Notes: generated by a model not told the origin, from the letters alone. A stretch of 64,000 nt of DNA from DATLRC01 sp035478435 (GCA_035478435.1 DATIJT010000020.1:38116-102115); one strand, 5' to 3'; shown: positions 56,207-64,000, counted from the first letter of the stretch. Made by a program: numbers and translations.

Positions 56207-56344
56207 ATGTCTGACGAAACAGCTGAACAATTAATGGAAATTTACGACAAATGGAATACACGGGCAAGCCGTGAACGCTTTTTAGGACGGATGAAGCACA
56301 AGCTAAACGCCAAGGAGCGCTACAGCCACTATCGCTACCACTAA
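56207..56344 (+). CDS. Small ORF, 45 aa
   Basis: GGAGG lies 8 bases before the ATG. The product (MSDETAEQLMEIYDKWNTR...KAKERYSHYRYH-like) is charged and helical, ends in a basic His/Tyr tail, and has no membrane helix. It is directly upstream of the structured RNA at 56355, so it may be part of the same transcript. Confidence 0.6.
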   Translation: MSDETAEQLMEIYDKWNTRASRERFLGRMKHKLNAKERYSHYRYH

Positions 56345-56354
56345 ACAAATTACT

Positions 56355-56533
56355 CGGTTTAATAGTAAGTCCTGCAAGCTTGGGGTTCCCCAGGCTCAGT
56401 AAAACCGATGCCGCCAATCAGGGGTTAGGCGAGTCATTGCGGCCAGCTTAGTCCCAATTCTCTTTGAAAATATAAATTGGGACCGACCGGAGGGAGTTCT
56501 GGCCGCACGCCTGAGTCCTGGTATTTGGCGGCA
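56355..56533 (+). ncRNA. Rod-like structured RNA candidate, about 180 nt
   Basis: Stems in order: CGGTTT/AAACCG (56355-56360, 56402-56407) around TGGGG/CCCCA; then a rod TGCCGCCAA/TTGGCGGCA (56409-56417, 56525-56533), CAGG/CCTG, GCGGCCAG/CTGGCCGC (56439-56446, 56499-56506), GTCCCAATT/AATTGGGAC (56451-56459, 56475-56483). An asymmetric bulge CGACCGGAGGGAGTT (56484-56498) interrupts the rod. Strong, nested and unlikely by chance. The single long rod with a side bulge is 6S-like in outline, but no specific match is seen. Confidence 0.65.
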
Positions 56534-56566
56534 ATAGTGTTTTCCTGTCGCCTGTCGGCTTTTTGT

Positions 56567-56593
56567 ATTACTTTTTGCCGAGCAAAAAGTAAT
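56567..56593 (+). terminator. Hairpin after structured RNA
   Basis: Perfect 12-bp stem ATTACTTTTTGC / GCAAAAAGTAAT with a 3-base loop, following a TTTTT run at 56560-56564. Confidence 0.7.
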
Positions 56594-56628
56594 GAGATTG
56601 GTTCTTGGAAAGAACGAAGTTAGTTGTT

Positions 56629-57294
56629 TTAGTACCTAATCCGCCACAGGAACCGATCAATCGCGTCTCTACGACGGTCTTCTAGAGGTAGACGCTCGGA
56701 GAGCAAACCTAGAATTTCATCTTCGTCCGCTGGGTCGTAGTAAATAGTCGTCATCGGCGCGAAGCGTTTTAGGGGCGTCAGGGCAACGCTGGAAAAAGCT
56801 CCCTCAGGTATTATCGAAAAAGAGCGGAATTCACTGTAAGCGTAATGCCGGTCACCTATGTTTAGGCCGCTTTCATCCAGACTATAGCTCAGTTGCCGCG
56901 GCTGGCGAGCCCCATAAAAGCCCAGTACGCCGGCGCCTACAACCACTACCACAGCAGAAATGATGTCTTTGGTAAGCAACCACACTGTTCCAGCCAAAAC
57001 AGCCGCCGCTACGGCTAAGGCCAGGTACCAACCTAGCGATTTGGAGTGGGCCACAAATTCGCTAGCCGTCCAGCTGATAAAACCATCCGATTTCGTCGAA
57101 GTTAAAATTGGAGTTTCGGCTCCCTGTTTGCCATTATCTGGCGTTGGCGGGGCGGCTGGCTCTGGTTCAGTTCTAGCTTCTTGGGCATTGGCTGATGGCG
57201 GCGAGGTAGGCGGGCCGGGGGCGACTACATCGCCTGGCTTGAACTCCCAAGCTTCCTCAGGTAATGCGCCCTGAACTTCATCCTTTTTCACCAT
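56629..57294 (-). CDS. Two-helix membrane protein with C-terminal PH-like domain
   Basis: 221 residues: a proline-rich cytoplasmic N-terminus, two closely spaced helices (about 112-128 and 132-150), then a C-terminal domain of about 80 residues with alternating strands, PH-like in appearance. Start MVKKDEVQ fits TACAAT (57302-57307) 7 bases upstream. Widespread type in reduced bacteria; function unknown. Confidence 0.75.
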   Translation of the reverse strand: MVKKDEVQGALPEEAWEFKPGDVVAPGPPTSPPSANAQEARTEPEPAAPPTPDNGKQGAETPILTSTKSDGFISWTASEFVAHSKSLGWYLALAVAAAVLAGTVWLLTKDIISAVVVVVGAGVLGFYGARQPRQLSYSLDESGLNIGDRHYAYSEFRSFSIIPEGAFSSVALTPLKRFAPMTTIYYDPADEDEILGLLSERLPLEDRRRDAIDRFLWRIRY

Positions 57295-57451
57295 AAGCGT
57301 TATTGTACAGGAAGGCCGAACCCAAGACAAAGCCAGCTCTAGCCTACAAAGGCTTTTGTATCAATCTGTTGCGAGGTAGTTTCAAATATCTTGCTACTTG
57401 CTTATGCTAGTAGTACCATAAGGTTAGTTTAAACAATCTTAGGAGATAAAA

Positions 57452-59008
57452 ATGCCTACCCGCAGCACCTCAAAAACCAAAAAACGTTCCACTAAAACCA
57501 AAGCCAAGCCCTATATCTTTTCGCCCAGCAAATTCAGCCGTATCCAATTAATAGTTTTCGGGCTGTTATTCGCTACTTTAGGAGCGATCTTGGCCTACTG
57601 GAGCTTCGCCGAACCACCAGACGTTGTTGTGGCCCTCAGAGACGAAAAACCGCTTAAAGTAACCAAGGATGAAAGTGGTAAGATACATTATTCTAGCCAA
57701 ATTATAGCTTTTGAAATCCTCAGCGATAATACGCTGGTATGCGGTGACCCAACAACACCAGATGTGCTAACAACTACCCAGCTTACGCAAGCCGAAACCG
57801 ACAGCATCGTCAATAGGGTCATTGCCGCTGGCATTAAAACCGAACCCGATCAGGCCGCAATTGATCAGGATCAAGTAGGTGACCTTACTTCGATACAGGT
57901 AAAGGCTGGCGATGTGGATAAAATAGTTAGCATTTTTAACGATCCCCAAACTAATCAGTTCGCCCAAAAGGTACGTAATATTGCTAAAGACGTCTGTAAA
58001 AAAGCTACCAAGCAAATTGAGCGCGATAAAGCCCCTAAAACCAAGCAGGATTTAGCGACCAACTTGACCAATTCTTCTTCTAACAAGGCCCTAGCTTGGT
58101 TTACTCGCCAAGTCTTCGCTCCGGCGGCAGCTATCACCTATAGTACCAGCGATGAAACTATCCAATATTCTGACATCAATCAAACCAGAGCCTCAGTTGG
58201 TCGATCTAAACTGCCGCCCACGACCTGCTTGCATAATATCGCGGAAAGCTGGACATACACTATGTCCACAACCATAGGTAGGGACAATGAAGGTAACTAC
58301 GGACACTTAAGGCATAATGATAACCTCGGCAATCAGATTAATACCAAATGCAGTAGCAACTGGACCGCTTACGCTGAAAATGTAGGCAAGGGAGGCACTT
58401 CACAAAGTATATACAACCTTTTCGTTAACAATCCAAATGATCCTCTGCATTTGCATTACAATAATATAGTTGACACTGACTGGAACTACGTTGGCGTAGG
58501 CGCTTACCGTGGCGCCGATGGCATTCTATATATTGCCCAAGACTTCTTAAGATGCATTGGTTGTGGACTGGCGACCTATACAACCACTCCAGTAAGCTCT
58601 ACTAGTCCAGCCCCTAGCAGTCCATATACTTTCTACGGTTCTAGTCAACTCAAAGAGGGCCAAAGGATGAATATCGGCTACTACATAGGTTCTTCTACTG
58701 GCTATAAAATGATTCTGCAGAATGACGGTAGCAATGCGGGTAATCTAGTAGTAAAGAACCCGAGCGGAACAACTGTGTGGTCGGCGGGCATTGCTGGCAA
58801 GGGTGGCAAGAGCGTAGTAATGCAGACTGATGGCAACTTTGTGGTGTATAGATCTGACGGTGTCCCAGTATGGTCCACCAAAACAGCCGGTACTACTGGC
58901 TATGTAATAGTCATGCAACTGACTGATGGCAACTTAGTGCTCCATGGTACAAACTGTGTTCTTTGGGCTTGGAAACAAGGTGGGCGCATTAGCAGTTGTG
59001 CCAAGTGA
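57452..59008 (+). CDS. Membrane-anchored CAP-domain protein with C-terminal B-type lectin
   Basis: 518 residues. A basic tail and one anchor helix (about 32-52). An exported region follows, with a CAP/SCP domain at about 235-375 (INQTRASVGRSKLPPTTCLHNIAESW, GHLRHNDNLG, WTAYAENVGKGG, YVGVGAYRGADGILYIAQDF). A bulb-type lectin domain at about 398-515 has repeats like MQTDGNFVVYRSDGVPVWST and LTDGNLVLHG. Such lectin domains bind mannose-type glycans. Together they suggest surface contact with a host or neighbour cell. AGGAG lies 7 bases before the ATG. Confidence 0.88.
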   Translation: MPTRSTSKTKKRSTKTKAKPYIFSPSKFSRIQLIVFGLLFATLGAILAYWSFAEPPDVVVALRDEKPLKVTKDESGKIHYSSQIIAFEILSDNTLVCGDPTTPDVLTTTQLTQAETDSIVNRVIAAGIKTEPDQAAIDQDQVGDLTSIQVKAGDVDKIVSIFNDPQTNQFAQKVRNIAKDVCKKATKQIERDKAPKTKQDLATNLTNSSSNKALAWFTRQVFAPAAAITYSTSDETIQYSDINQTRASVGRSKLPPTTCLHNIAESWTYTMSTTIGRDNEGNYGHLRHNDNLGNQINTKCSSNWTAYAENVGKGGTSQSIYNLFVNNPNDPLHLHYNNIVDTDWNYVGVGAYRGADGILYIAQDFLRCIGCGLATYTTTPVSSTSPAPSSPYTFYGSSQLKEGQRMNIGYYIGSSTGYKMILQNDGSNAGNLVVKNPSGTTVWSAGIAGKGGKSVVMQTDGNFVVYRSDGVPVWSTKTAGTTGYVIVMQLTDGNLVLHGTNCVLWAWKQGGRISSCAK

Positions 59009-59070
59009 TCCTAGGAAGAGTTAGCAGAGGGTACATAGGGATCTAGCCCTAAACCACCTAGGATCTATAA

Positions 59071-59445
59071 TTATTTTGAAGTTGGCGGCGGAGCAGAGCG
59101 TGTCACCTTGATTGAGCCGACTGTCCCTGGGTCTATACCAGATTCTGTTGAGCCAGGGGGAGTGGCTTCTGGGGTTGCTATACGAGTGGAACTCGGCGAT
59201 CCGTCTGGTGTAGGTCCTAAAGTTCTTTCAACCTTATTACCACTTGGGCCATTGGACCCTACCTCAGAAGTTAAAGTAGAAGTAGGTTCTGGGCTAGACG
59301 GGCTAGGACTATCCGTGAATATTTCTGTAGGAGTTGGCGGCGGCGCTGGAGCCTTTGGATGAAGGGCTACATAGCCCATACCTGCTAGGATAACACCTGA
59401 AACTGCTGCTGGAATTAATTCTCGTCTAGTTGTTCTGATTCTCAT
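59071..59445 (-). CDS. Anchored Pro/Ser/Thr-rich surface protein
   Basis: 124 residues: a basic start (MRIRTTRRELIP), one hydrophobic segment (about 12-28) and a low-complexity exported tail of Pro, Ser and Thr (about 32-124) resembling a wall-spanning stalk. No folded domain. Convergent with the CAP-lectin gene. Confidence 0.6.
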   Translation of the reverse strand: MRIRTTRRELIPAAVSGVILAGMGYVALHPKAPAPPPTPTEIFTDSPSPSSPEPTSTLTSEVGSNGPSGNKVERTLGPTPDGSPSSTRIATPEATPPGSTESGIDPGTVGSIKVTRSAPPPTSK

Positions 59446-59617
59446 AATTTTTACTTATTTTCTATTTTTAACTTAACATTATCTAGACTATCATAATAGT
59501 GACGGTAAGTCAAGAAATATTTATAGTCTCCTTCGGGTTATTGTTTGCTGGAAATAAAATCACCCCTGGTTTCGGCCGCCGCTTTAAGCTAGAATAAAAA
59601 AGCCCCAATTTCTTAAA

Positions 59618-59745
59618 CCACTGGTTGGAAAATTTTGTAAACCAATCCGCCTAAGGCGGATGTTTACAAAATTTAGAGGAGACGCAGTGGGGAGCTGACT
59701 AGCCAGAACGCGAAACTTGTTTTAGCGGTTTGGCTAGTCAGCTCC
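59618..59745. repeat. Two long perfect hairpins upstream of tRNA-Ser
   Basis: First, AAATTTTGTAAAC/GTTTACAAAATTT (59630-59642, 59662-59674) with an inner CCGCC/GGCGG, framed by CCACTG/CAGTGG (59618-59623, 59685-59690). Second, a 15-bp pair GGAGCTGACTAGCCA/TGGCTAGTCAGCTCC (59691-59705, 59731-59745). The rest of 59446-59762 shows no gene. Mobile palindrome or structured leader. Confidence 0.7.
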
Positions 59746-59762
59746 GGAACTTGCGGCGACGC

Positions 59763-59855
59763 GGAGAGGTACCCAAGAGGCTGAAGGGGTCGGTTTGCTA
59801 AATCGATAGGGGGGAGCAATCCCCCGCGAGGGTTCAAATCCCTCCCTCTCCGCCA
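59763..59855 (+). tRNA. tRNA-Ser (GCT)
   Basis: Acceptor GGAGAGG/CCTCTCC, G73, encoded CCA; anticodon arm TCGGT-TTGCTAA-ATCGA with GCT (reads AGC/AGU); long variable arm; GGTTCAAATCC T-loop. Confidence 0.95.
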
Positions 59856-59993
59856 TCGTAAAGAATGAACTATAGCCCTGCTTTTTGGCAATAAAATGGC
59901 CGAATTAGTAGGGCTTTTAAAGTGCTGTAGACAGTTTTTTAATAGATATTTAATGATTTCGTGTTATTAAGTAATAGTCAGTAAATAGCTATT

Positions 59994-60671
59994 ATGAAAT
60001 TACTACTTATCGAAGATAATGAGGCTTTAGTAAAAAGCTTGCGCGATTTTCTAGGCAAGACCTGGAAAATCGATACTGTTAGTAGCGGGCAAGAGGGTCT
60101 GGAAAGGATAAGATCCGGGAATTATGACGTAATAATACTTGATCTTAATTTGCCTGACATGAATGGCCAAGAAGTCTGTAAAGCCGCCCGGCAGGCCATG
60201 GTTACTACGCCTATATTAGTCTTAAGTGGATCGATTGAGCCAGGTACCAAGGTTAGTCTATTCAAGTGCGGCGCGGATGATTATGTTACAAAGCCATTCA
60301 ATGCCAGTGAGCTGCAAGAACGCCTATTGGCATTGCTTCGGCGCGGCCACCTAGATACCGCGAATCCGTATTTGCTCAAAGTCGACAGCCTGATATTAGA
60401 CCCCCTCAGCCGGCAAGTTAAACGCAGTGGTAAAAAAATCGTGCTAAGGCGTAAGGAATTCGATATTCTGGAGTATTTAATCCGTAATCGCGGCAAAGTC
60501 GTTAGCCGCAATATGATTATGGATAACGTGTGGGAAGCCGATAGCGATTCCTGGAATAACACTGTGGATGTACACATTAAATATTTGCGCGATAAAATCG
60601 ACCGGCCATTTAAAAGCCAACTTATTAAAACTGCTCATGGGGTAGGCTATACTATCAGTGATTCGGTATAG
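59994..60671 (+). CDS. OmpR/PhoB-type response regulator
   Basis: 225 residues. Receiver domain with acidic pocket near EDN (residues 7-9), phosphoacceptor D51 in DVIILDLNLPD, and lysine in VTKPF (about 99-103). C-terminal winged helix with VSRNMIMDNVW, TVDVHIKYLRDKI and VGYTI. It would activate or repress promoters when phosphorylated by the histidine kinase encoded from 60901. A 36-codon ORF and a terminator lie between them. Confidence 0.95.
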   Translation: MKLLLIEDNEALVKSLRDFLGKTWKIDTVSSGQEGLERIRSGNYDVIILDLNLPDMNGQEVCKAARQAMVTTPILVLSGSIEPGTKVSLFKCGADDYVTKPFNASELQERLLALLRRGHLDTANPYLLKVDSLILDPLSRQVKRSGKKIVLRRKEFDILEYLIRNRGKVVSRNMIMDNVWEADSDSWNNTVDVHIKYLRDKIDRPFKSQLIKTAHGVGYTISDSV

Positions 60672-60704
60672 CCAGTAATCTATAAATGAGGGGAAAGGAG
60701 AGAC

Positions 60705-60815
60705 ATGAAAAAAATCATTACCAGCATCCTAACCGATGCGACTGTACGTAACGCTGGCGCCGTTGAAGGTGTGCTTATGAAACAAGCAATAGCATCACCG
60801 TGGTTCAACGTTTAA
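60705..60815 (+). CDS. Small ORF, 36 aa
   Basis: AAAGGAGAG lies 5 bases before the ATG. MKKIITSILTDATVRNAGAV...QAIASPWFNV; helical, moderately hydrophobic. A terminator hairpin follows at 60838-60875. Could be a peptide of the two-component locus (signal precursor or regulator), unproven. Confidence 0.55.
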   Translation: MKKIITSILTDATVRNAGAVEGVLMKQAIASPWFNV

Positions 60816-60837
60816 TACCTAACCAAAAACTAAGAAA

Positions 60838-60875
60838 AACCGGATACTGCCTTACTCAAGATACAGTATCCGGTT
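60838..60875 (+). terminator. Terminator between response regulator and kinase
   Basis: 12-bp stem AACCGGATACTG / CAGTATCCGGTT, 14-base loop, then TACTTT. Confidence 0.75.
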
Positions 60876-60900
60876 ACTTTCATACATAGGCACACAAAAT

Positions 60901-62289
60901 ATGTTACGCCGATTTTATAATACTTTCATTAGACCTACCTCTAAAGATCCGGATGCCTACAGTCGGGAACTGGTACTCAACTGGTTATTGTTGGGCATCA
61001 CCTCGCTTACCGCTATCACGTTTTTCCTGTCTTTTTTCGCGCTGGTCTTTCTGCACCAGGGCTATACTCTGACCCGCTTTATATTTGTTGTTGTTTTGTT
61101 AATATTTTGGGTCGGCCTGTTTGGGCTTTCCAAATTCAAGCAGAAACATACTCTGGCGGAAATAGTTCTAGTCGGCCTATTCTTTTGTCTGGCTAGCTTT
61201 ATGGCTTACCGTTGGGGGATAAGGCTGCCTCTGGCGGGCGTATTCTTTAGCCTAGTTATCATCATGGCCGGCATATTACTGGGAGCGCGTTATTCTTTGT
61301 ATACCGCCCTAGCCGTGAGTATTTTAGTCATCGGCTTTGAGTACGCTAAAGGCCAAAATTGGTACCAGCCAGATCTAGCTTGGATCAAGGAGCCTTCCGT
61401 AGTGGCCGATGCCCTTATCAATTCTGCTTTGTACGGCGTGATCGCCCTGATTTCCTGGCTGTTTAACCGACAAATGGAGCTGTCGCTCAAAAGGGCGCAG
61501 CGTTCCGAAAAAGCTTTGAAAAGACAGCGGGATTTGCTGGAAGTCAAGGTAGAGGAACGCACGCGTGAACTGCAAAGTGAACAGCTCGAGAAAGTCCAGC
61601 AATTTTACCGTTTCGCCGAACTAGGGCGTTTGAGCACCGCCCTTTTCCACGATTTAGCCAACCATTTAATGAGCGTCAGTGTCGACATCGAAGGCCTGAA
61701 GTCACGACGGCAGGCTGATATATTGGAGCGAATCCAGGACAACATCCACTACATCGACACTGTCGTCCAGCGAGTGCACCAGCAAATGCAAGGCAAACGC
61801 AAAGTGGAGCGCTTCGACGTATTCGAAGAAGTAGAAGAGATTATTAAAATAATGGCCCTAAATACCAAGCGGCTCGGCATAGCTATTGAACTGCAAGCAC
61901 CTTCTTCTAAAAAGCCTCTTTTCTATACTGGCGATGTCACCCGTTTTCGCCAACTCGTTAGCAATCTTATATCTAATGGCGTCGATGCCTACCAAGATGT
62001 CAGCCAGCAGAATAAATTAGTGGCGGTGAGCATAGAGCGAACCAAAGAATCATTGACCGTCCGCGTAGCCGACCAGGGGATAGGTATCTCGCCGAATGTC
62101 CAGGCCAAGATTTTCGAACCGTTTTATACCACCAAAGAGAAGGGCATTGGTATTGGCCTATTTATCGTTAAACAAATTGTCGAGGAAGATTTTAAAGGCA
62201 CCATTACTCTACTCAGTAACAAGAATCAAGGTACTAGTTTTACGGTTACTTTACCCCTTAAAGCCCATGCCAAAAAAACTAGAACTTGA
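60901..62289 (+). CDS. Sensor histidine kinase
   Basis: 462 residues. About six membrane helices in residues 25-195, a coiled coil at 200-240, then the H-box FHDLANHLM (about 256-264), N-box SNLISNGVDAY (about 360-370), G1 DQGIGISP and G2 KGIGIGLFIV. It would autophosphorylate and pass the phosphate to the regulator at 59994. The input comes from the membrane domain, not a separate periplasmic sensor. Its last 23 bases overlap the cyclase-like gene. Confidence 0.93.
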   Translation: MLRRFYNTFIRPTSKDPDAYSRELVLNWLLLGITSLTAITFFLSFFALVFLHQGYTLTRFIFVVVLLIFWVGLFGLSKFKQKHTLAEIVLVGLFFCLASFMAYRWGIRLPLAGVFFSLVIIMAGILLGARYSLYTALAVSILVIGFEYAKGQNWYQPDLAWIKEPSVVADALINSALYGVIALISWLFNRQMELSLKRAQRSEKALKRQRDLLEVKVEERTRELQSEQLEKVQQFYRFAELGRLSTALFHDLANHLMSVSVDIEGLKSRRQADILERIQDNIHYIDTVVQRVHQQMQGKRKVERFDVFEEVEEIIKIMALNTKRLGIAIELQAPSSKKPLFYTGDVTRFRQLVSNLISNGVDAYQDVSQQNKLVAVSIERTKESLTVRVADQGIGISPNVQAKIFEPFYTTKEKGIGIGLFIVKQIVEEDFKGTITLLSNKNQGTSFTVTLPLKAHAKKTRT

Positions 62290-64000
62290 ATCGGCGATCG
62301 CTAAGGGCTTGGCTTATATAAGTAAGCAGCAGACAGCCGACGGTGGTTTTGCAAGCTTCTCCAGCCCCGCGAGTGATGACTTCACTGAAGCCAAAACTTA
62401 CCGGACAACTTTTGTGCCGGCTTTGATGCTAGGCTGCTTATCTTCAGTCGATAGTCCTTCTAGCCAAAGTATCCGCCAGCGTTTAGCTAAGTTTATGATG
62501 GAACAAAAAGATCCGCAGTGGTCATTCAACTATTGGGCCAAAAACGCCCCCGAACGGACAACCTTACCGTACCCTGACGATTTGGATGATACCTTTTGCG
62601 CGTTGATCGGTTTGGCCCTGAACGATCCGGCCAGCATAACCGCCGAGGTTCTGGCTAAGGTCGTTAAGCTGCTGTTAGCTACCGAAACACAGGTCGGGGG
62701 GCCATACCACACTTGGCTAGTGGCCAAAAATAGCGACAAGGTATGGCTTGACATTGACCTGGCCGTAAATAGCAATATTGCTTATTTTCTAAGTTTAGTT
62801 AGTCAATCATTGCCTAACTTAACCACTTTCATGGAGCAGGCTATTACAAGTAATAAATTGACTTCGCCTTACTATCCTTCGGCTTACCCGCTTGTCTATT
62901 ACCTGTCGCGGGCTTATTCGGGAGAACACACATCTAAGTTCTTGAAAAACGCTCAAGAGTTAGCGGCCAAAGCCAGCAATCCGCTGCAAACCGCCCTTTG
63001 CCTGAGCTCTTTGCTACATCTGGGCTCGCCGAAGCCCAGTGATTTGCTGGTAGCTAAATTACTTGCCGGCCAACAAAGCGATGGTTCCTGGCCGGCCGCG
63101 GCTTTTTGCCTCGACCCTAGCCTAGAAGGTAAGCCTTATTACCACGGGGCCAGCAGTCTAACCACGGCCTTCGTCCTTGAAGCCTTGGCGCTATTTGCAG
63201 AGCAGGGGATTAATCGATATAGTCCAGCCTCACCTCACATTGTTAAGTCAGACGACCAACCAGGCAAGCATTTCCAACTTGAGGTCGCCAGCTCAGCCAA
63301 GAAACTTTGTTGGCCGCTGGGCCCAGACCTAGGACAGTCGATGAAGCTTGGCCTAAACCGTATGTTTGAGAGTTCTGATGGTTTAGAGATCATTAACTTG
63401 CCCCACTATTTCAACCAATCGCTCGCTAAACCGCTGGCGGCAAAATTTAACGGCTCGCTAATCAATTTAGGCGCCGCTAACTTATTCGGCTGGCTGGCCT
63501 ACACTATTTATGACGATTTTCTAGACGATGAAGGCCAGCCCGAAGCGCTACCTATTGCTAACGTCGCTATGCGTAATTCGCTGCTGTGTTTTGCAGCCGC
63601 CGTGCCAAACCCGGACTTTCAAGCCCTAGTGCACGAAACCTTTGACAAAATTGACGGCGCCAATGCCTGGGAGCCGGCCAATTGCCGTTTTCAGCGCCTT
63701 GGAGACCAACTCGTCGTTAACAAGCTGCCTAATTATGGCAACCTGGCTAAATTGGCCGAACGCTCTCTGGGCCACTGCCTAACGCCACTGGCGGTTTTGT
63801 CATTAAACGGCCTCTCGGCTAACTCCAGCGCCTTCCAAAACCTCCAAAAAGCCCTGAAGCACTACTTAATTGCCCGCCAATTAAACGATGACGCCCACGA
63901 CTGGCAAGAAGATATTGAGAAAGGCCAGATCACCTATGTCGTCAGCCAAATTTTGGCCGAAGCTAAAGTGATTCCAGGCAAGCATGACCTGGCAGCTATG
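62267..64000 (+). CDS. Bifunctional terpene cyclase-like protein (3' end beyond window)
   Basis: The frame stays open for 578 codons to the window end. N-terminal part: repeats of the QW type (KQQTADGGF at 20-28, QQSDGSWP at 269-276) and PDDLDDTFCALIGL with D105-L-D-D-T109, the class II cyclase DxDDT signature. C-terminal part: YDDFLDDE (416-422), a class I DDxxD metal site, and QLNDDAHDWQED (538-549), a second aspartate-rich site. This suggests protonation-initiated and ionisation-initiated steps in one protein. Product unknown. The ATG overlaps the histidine kinase, so translation is coupled. Confidence 0.8.
   Translation, partial: MPKKLELESAIAKGLAYISKQQTADGGFASFSSPASDDFTEAKTYRTTFVPALMLGCLSSVDSPSSQSIRQRLAKFMMEQKDPQWSFNYWAKNAPERTTLPYPDDLDDTFCALIGLALNDPASITAEVLAKVVKLLLATETQVGGPYHTWLVAKNSDKVWLDIDLAVNSNIAYFLSLVSQSLPNLTTFMEQAITSNKLTSPYYPSAYPLVYYLSRAYSGEHTSKFLKNAQELAAKASNPLQTALCLSSLLHLGSPKPSDLLVAKLLAGQQSDGSWPAAAFCLDPSLEGKPYYHGASSLTTAFVLEALALFAEQGINRYSPASPHIVKSDDQPGKHFQLEVASSAKKLCWPLGPDLGQSMKLGLNRMFESSDGLEIINLPHYFNQSLAKPLAAKFNGSLINLGAANLFGWLAYTIYDDFLDDEGQPEALPIANVAMRNSLLCFAAAVPNPDFQALVHETFDKIDGANAWEPANCRFQRLGDQLVVNKLPNYGNLAKLAERSLGHCLTPLAVLSLNGLSANSSAFQNLQKALKHYLIARQLNDDAHDWQEDIEKGQITYVVSQILAEAKVIPGKHDLAAM

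Noticed and set aside
56409..56533. Direct call of 6S RNA
   Set aside because: The rod shape fits, but the apical stem is short and no conserved bubble sequence could be confirmed by eye.
59673..59891. Minus-strand ORF with GRDLNPRG and RPLQPLGYLS
   Set aside because: Antisense translation of the tRNA-Ser gene and its upstream hairpin.
1..64000. CRISPR array, rRNA, prophage or insertion sequence
   Set aside because: No regularly spaced direct repeats, rRNA signatures, transposase or phage structural motifs were seen.

Overview
The window is a 64 kb piece of a compact, AT/GC-balanced bacterial chromosome with no rRNA, phage block, insertion sequence or CRISPR array. Ordinary TGA stops, a full-length RpoD, a DnaG whose zinc-ribbon ligands are replaced, a MurE-like ligase lacking most of its N-terminal domain, and many short proteins of unknown function all fit a Patescibacteria/CPR member, most probably a Candidatus Saccharibacteria (TM7) genome. 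That placement is inferred from gene style, not from a phylogeny. A striking global trait is that about 25 genes have a TATAAT-like -10 box ending only 6-9 bases before the start codon. This implies leaderless mRNAs. Other genes (for example groES, the GNAT-independent regulator genes and the small ORFs) have clear Shine-Dalgarno sites.

Layout. 0-7 kb: HAD and NUDIX housecleaning enzymes, a VapBC-type toxin-antitoxin pair with a palindromic operator, an aldo/keto reductase and an ImmA/IrrE-like peptidase. 7-19.5 kb: replication and transcription core (polA; dnaG-rpoD overlapping), folate cyclo-ligase, an Amidase_2 lysin, a P-loop kinase and several unknown proteins including a paralogous pair. 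19.5-32 kb: membrane proteins, redox and repair genes (oligoribonuclease, FMN reductase with a divergent HxlR regulator, MsrB), glutamate dehydrogenase, argS and a phosphoglucose/phosphomannose isomerase. 32-43 kb: groES-groEL under CIRCE control, an amidinohydrolase-like protein, a MurE-like ligase and tsaD fired from one palindromic bidirectional -10 element, and valS. The 3' tail of a second valS persists downstream of a 202-codon unknown gene. 43-53.5 kb: an XRE-HAD fusion, a HIT protein next to a strongly structured RNA, a PadR-controlled membrane operon with two operators, a GIY-YIG gene whose stop codon lies inside a tRNA-Arg gene, a membrane-GNAT fusion, a second VapBC-like pair and RdgB.

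53.5-64 kb is the most unusual section. It is gene-poor and rich in RNA hairpins and very short ORFs with strong ribosome sites. It holds an RRM RNA-binding protein with a Shine-Dalgarno-masking leader, a cupredoxin, a BrkB-family membrane protein, a roughly 180-base rod-like structured RNA, and a membrane-anchored CAP-domain protein ending in a B-type lectin domain (a plausible host-contact protein). A tRNA-Ser is preceded by two giant hairpins. The section ends with an OmpR-type response regulator and a histidine kinase. The kinase overlaps a large ORF cut by the window end that carries both a class II terpene-cyclase signature (DxDDT, QW-like repeats) and class I aspartate-rich motifs. This two-component/terpenoid-cyclase arrangement is the leading candidate for an undescribed system here.
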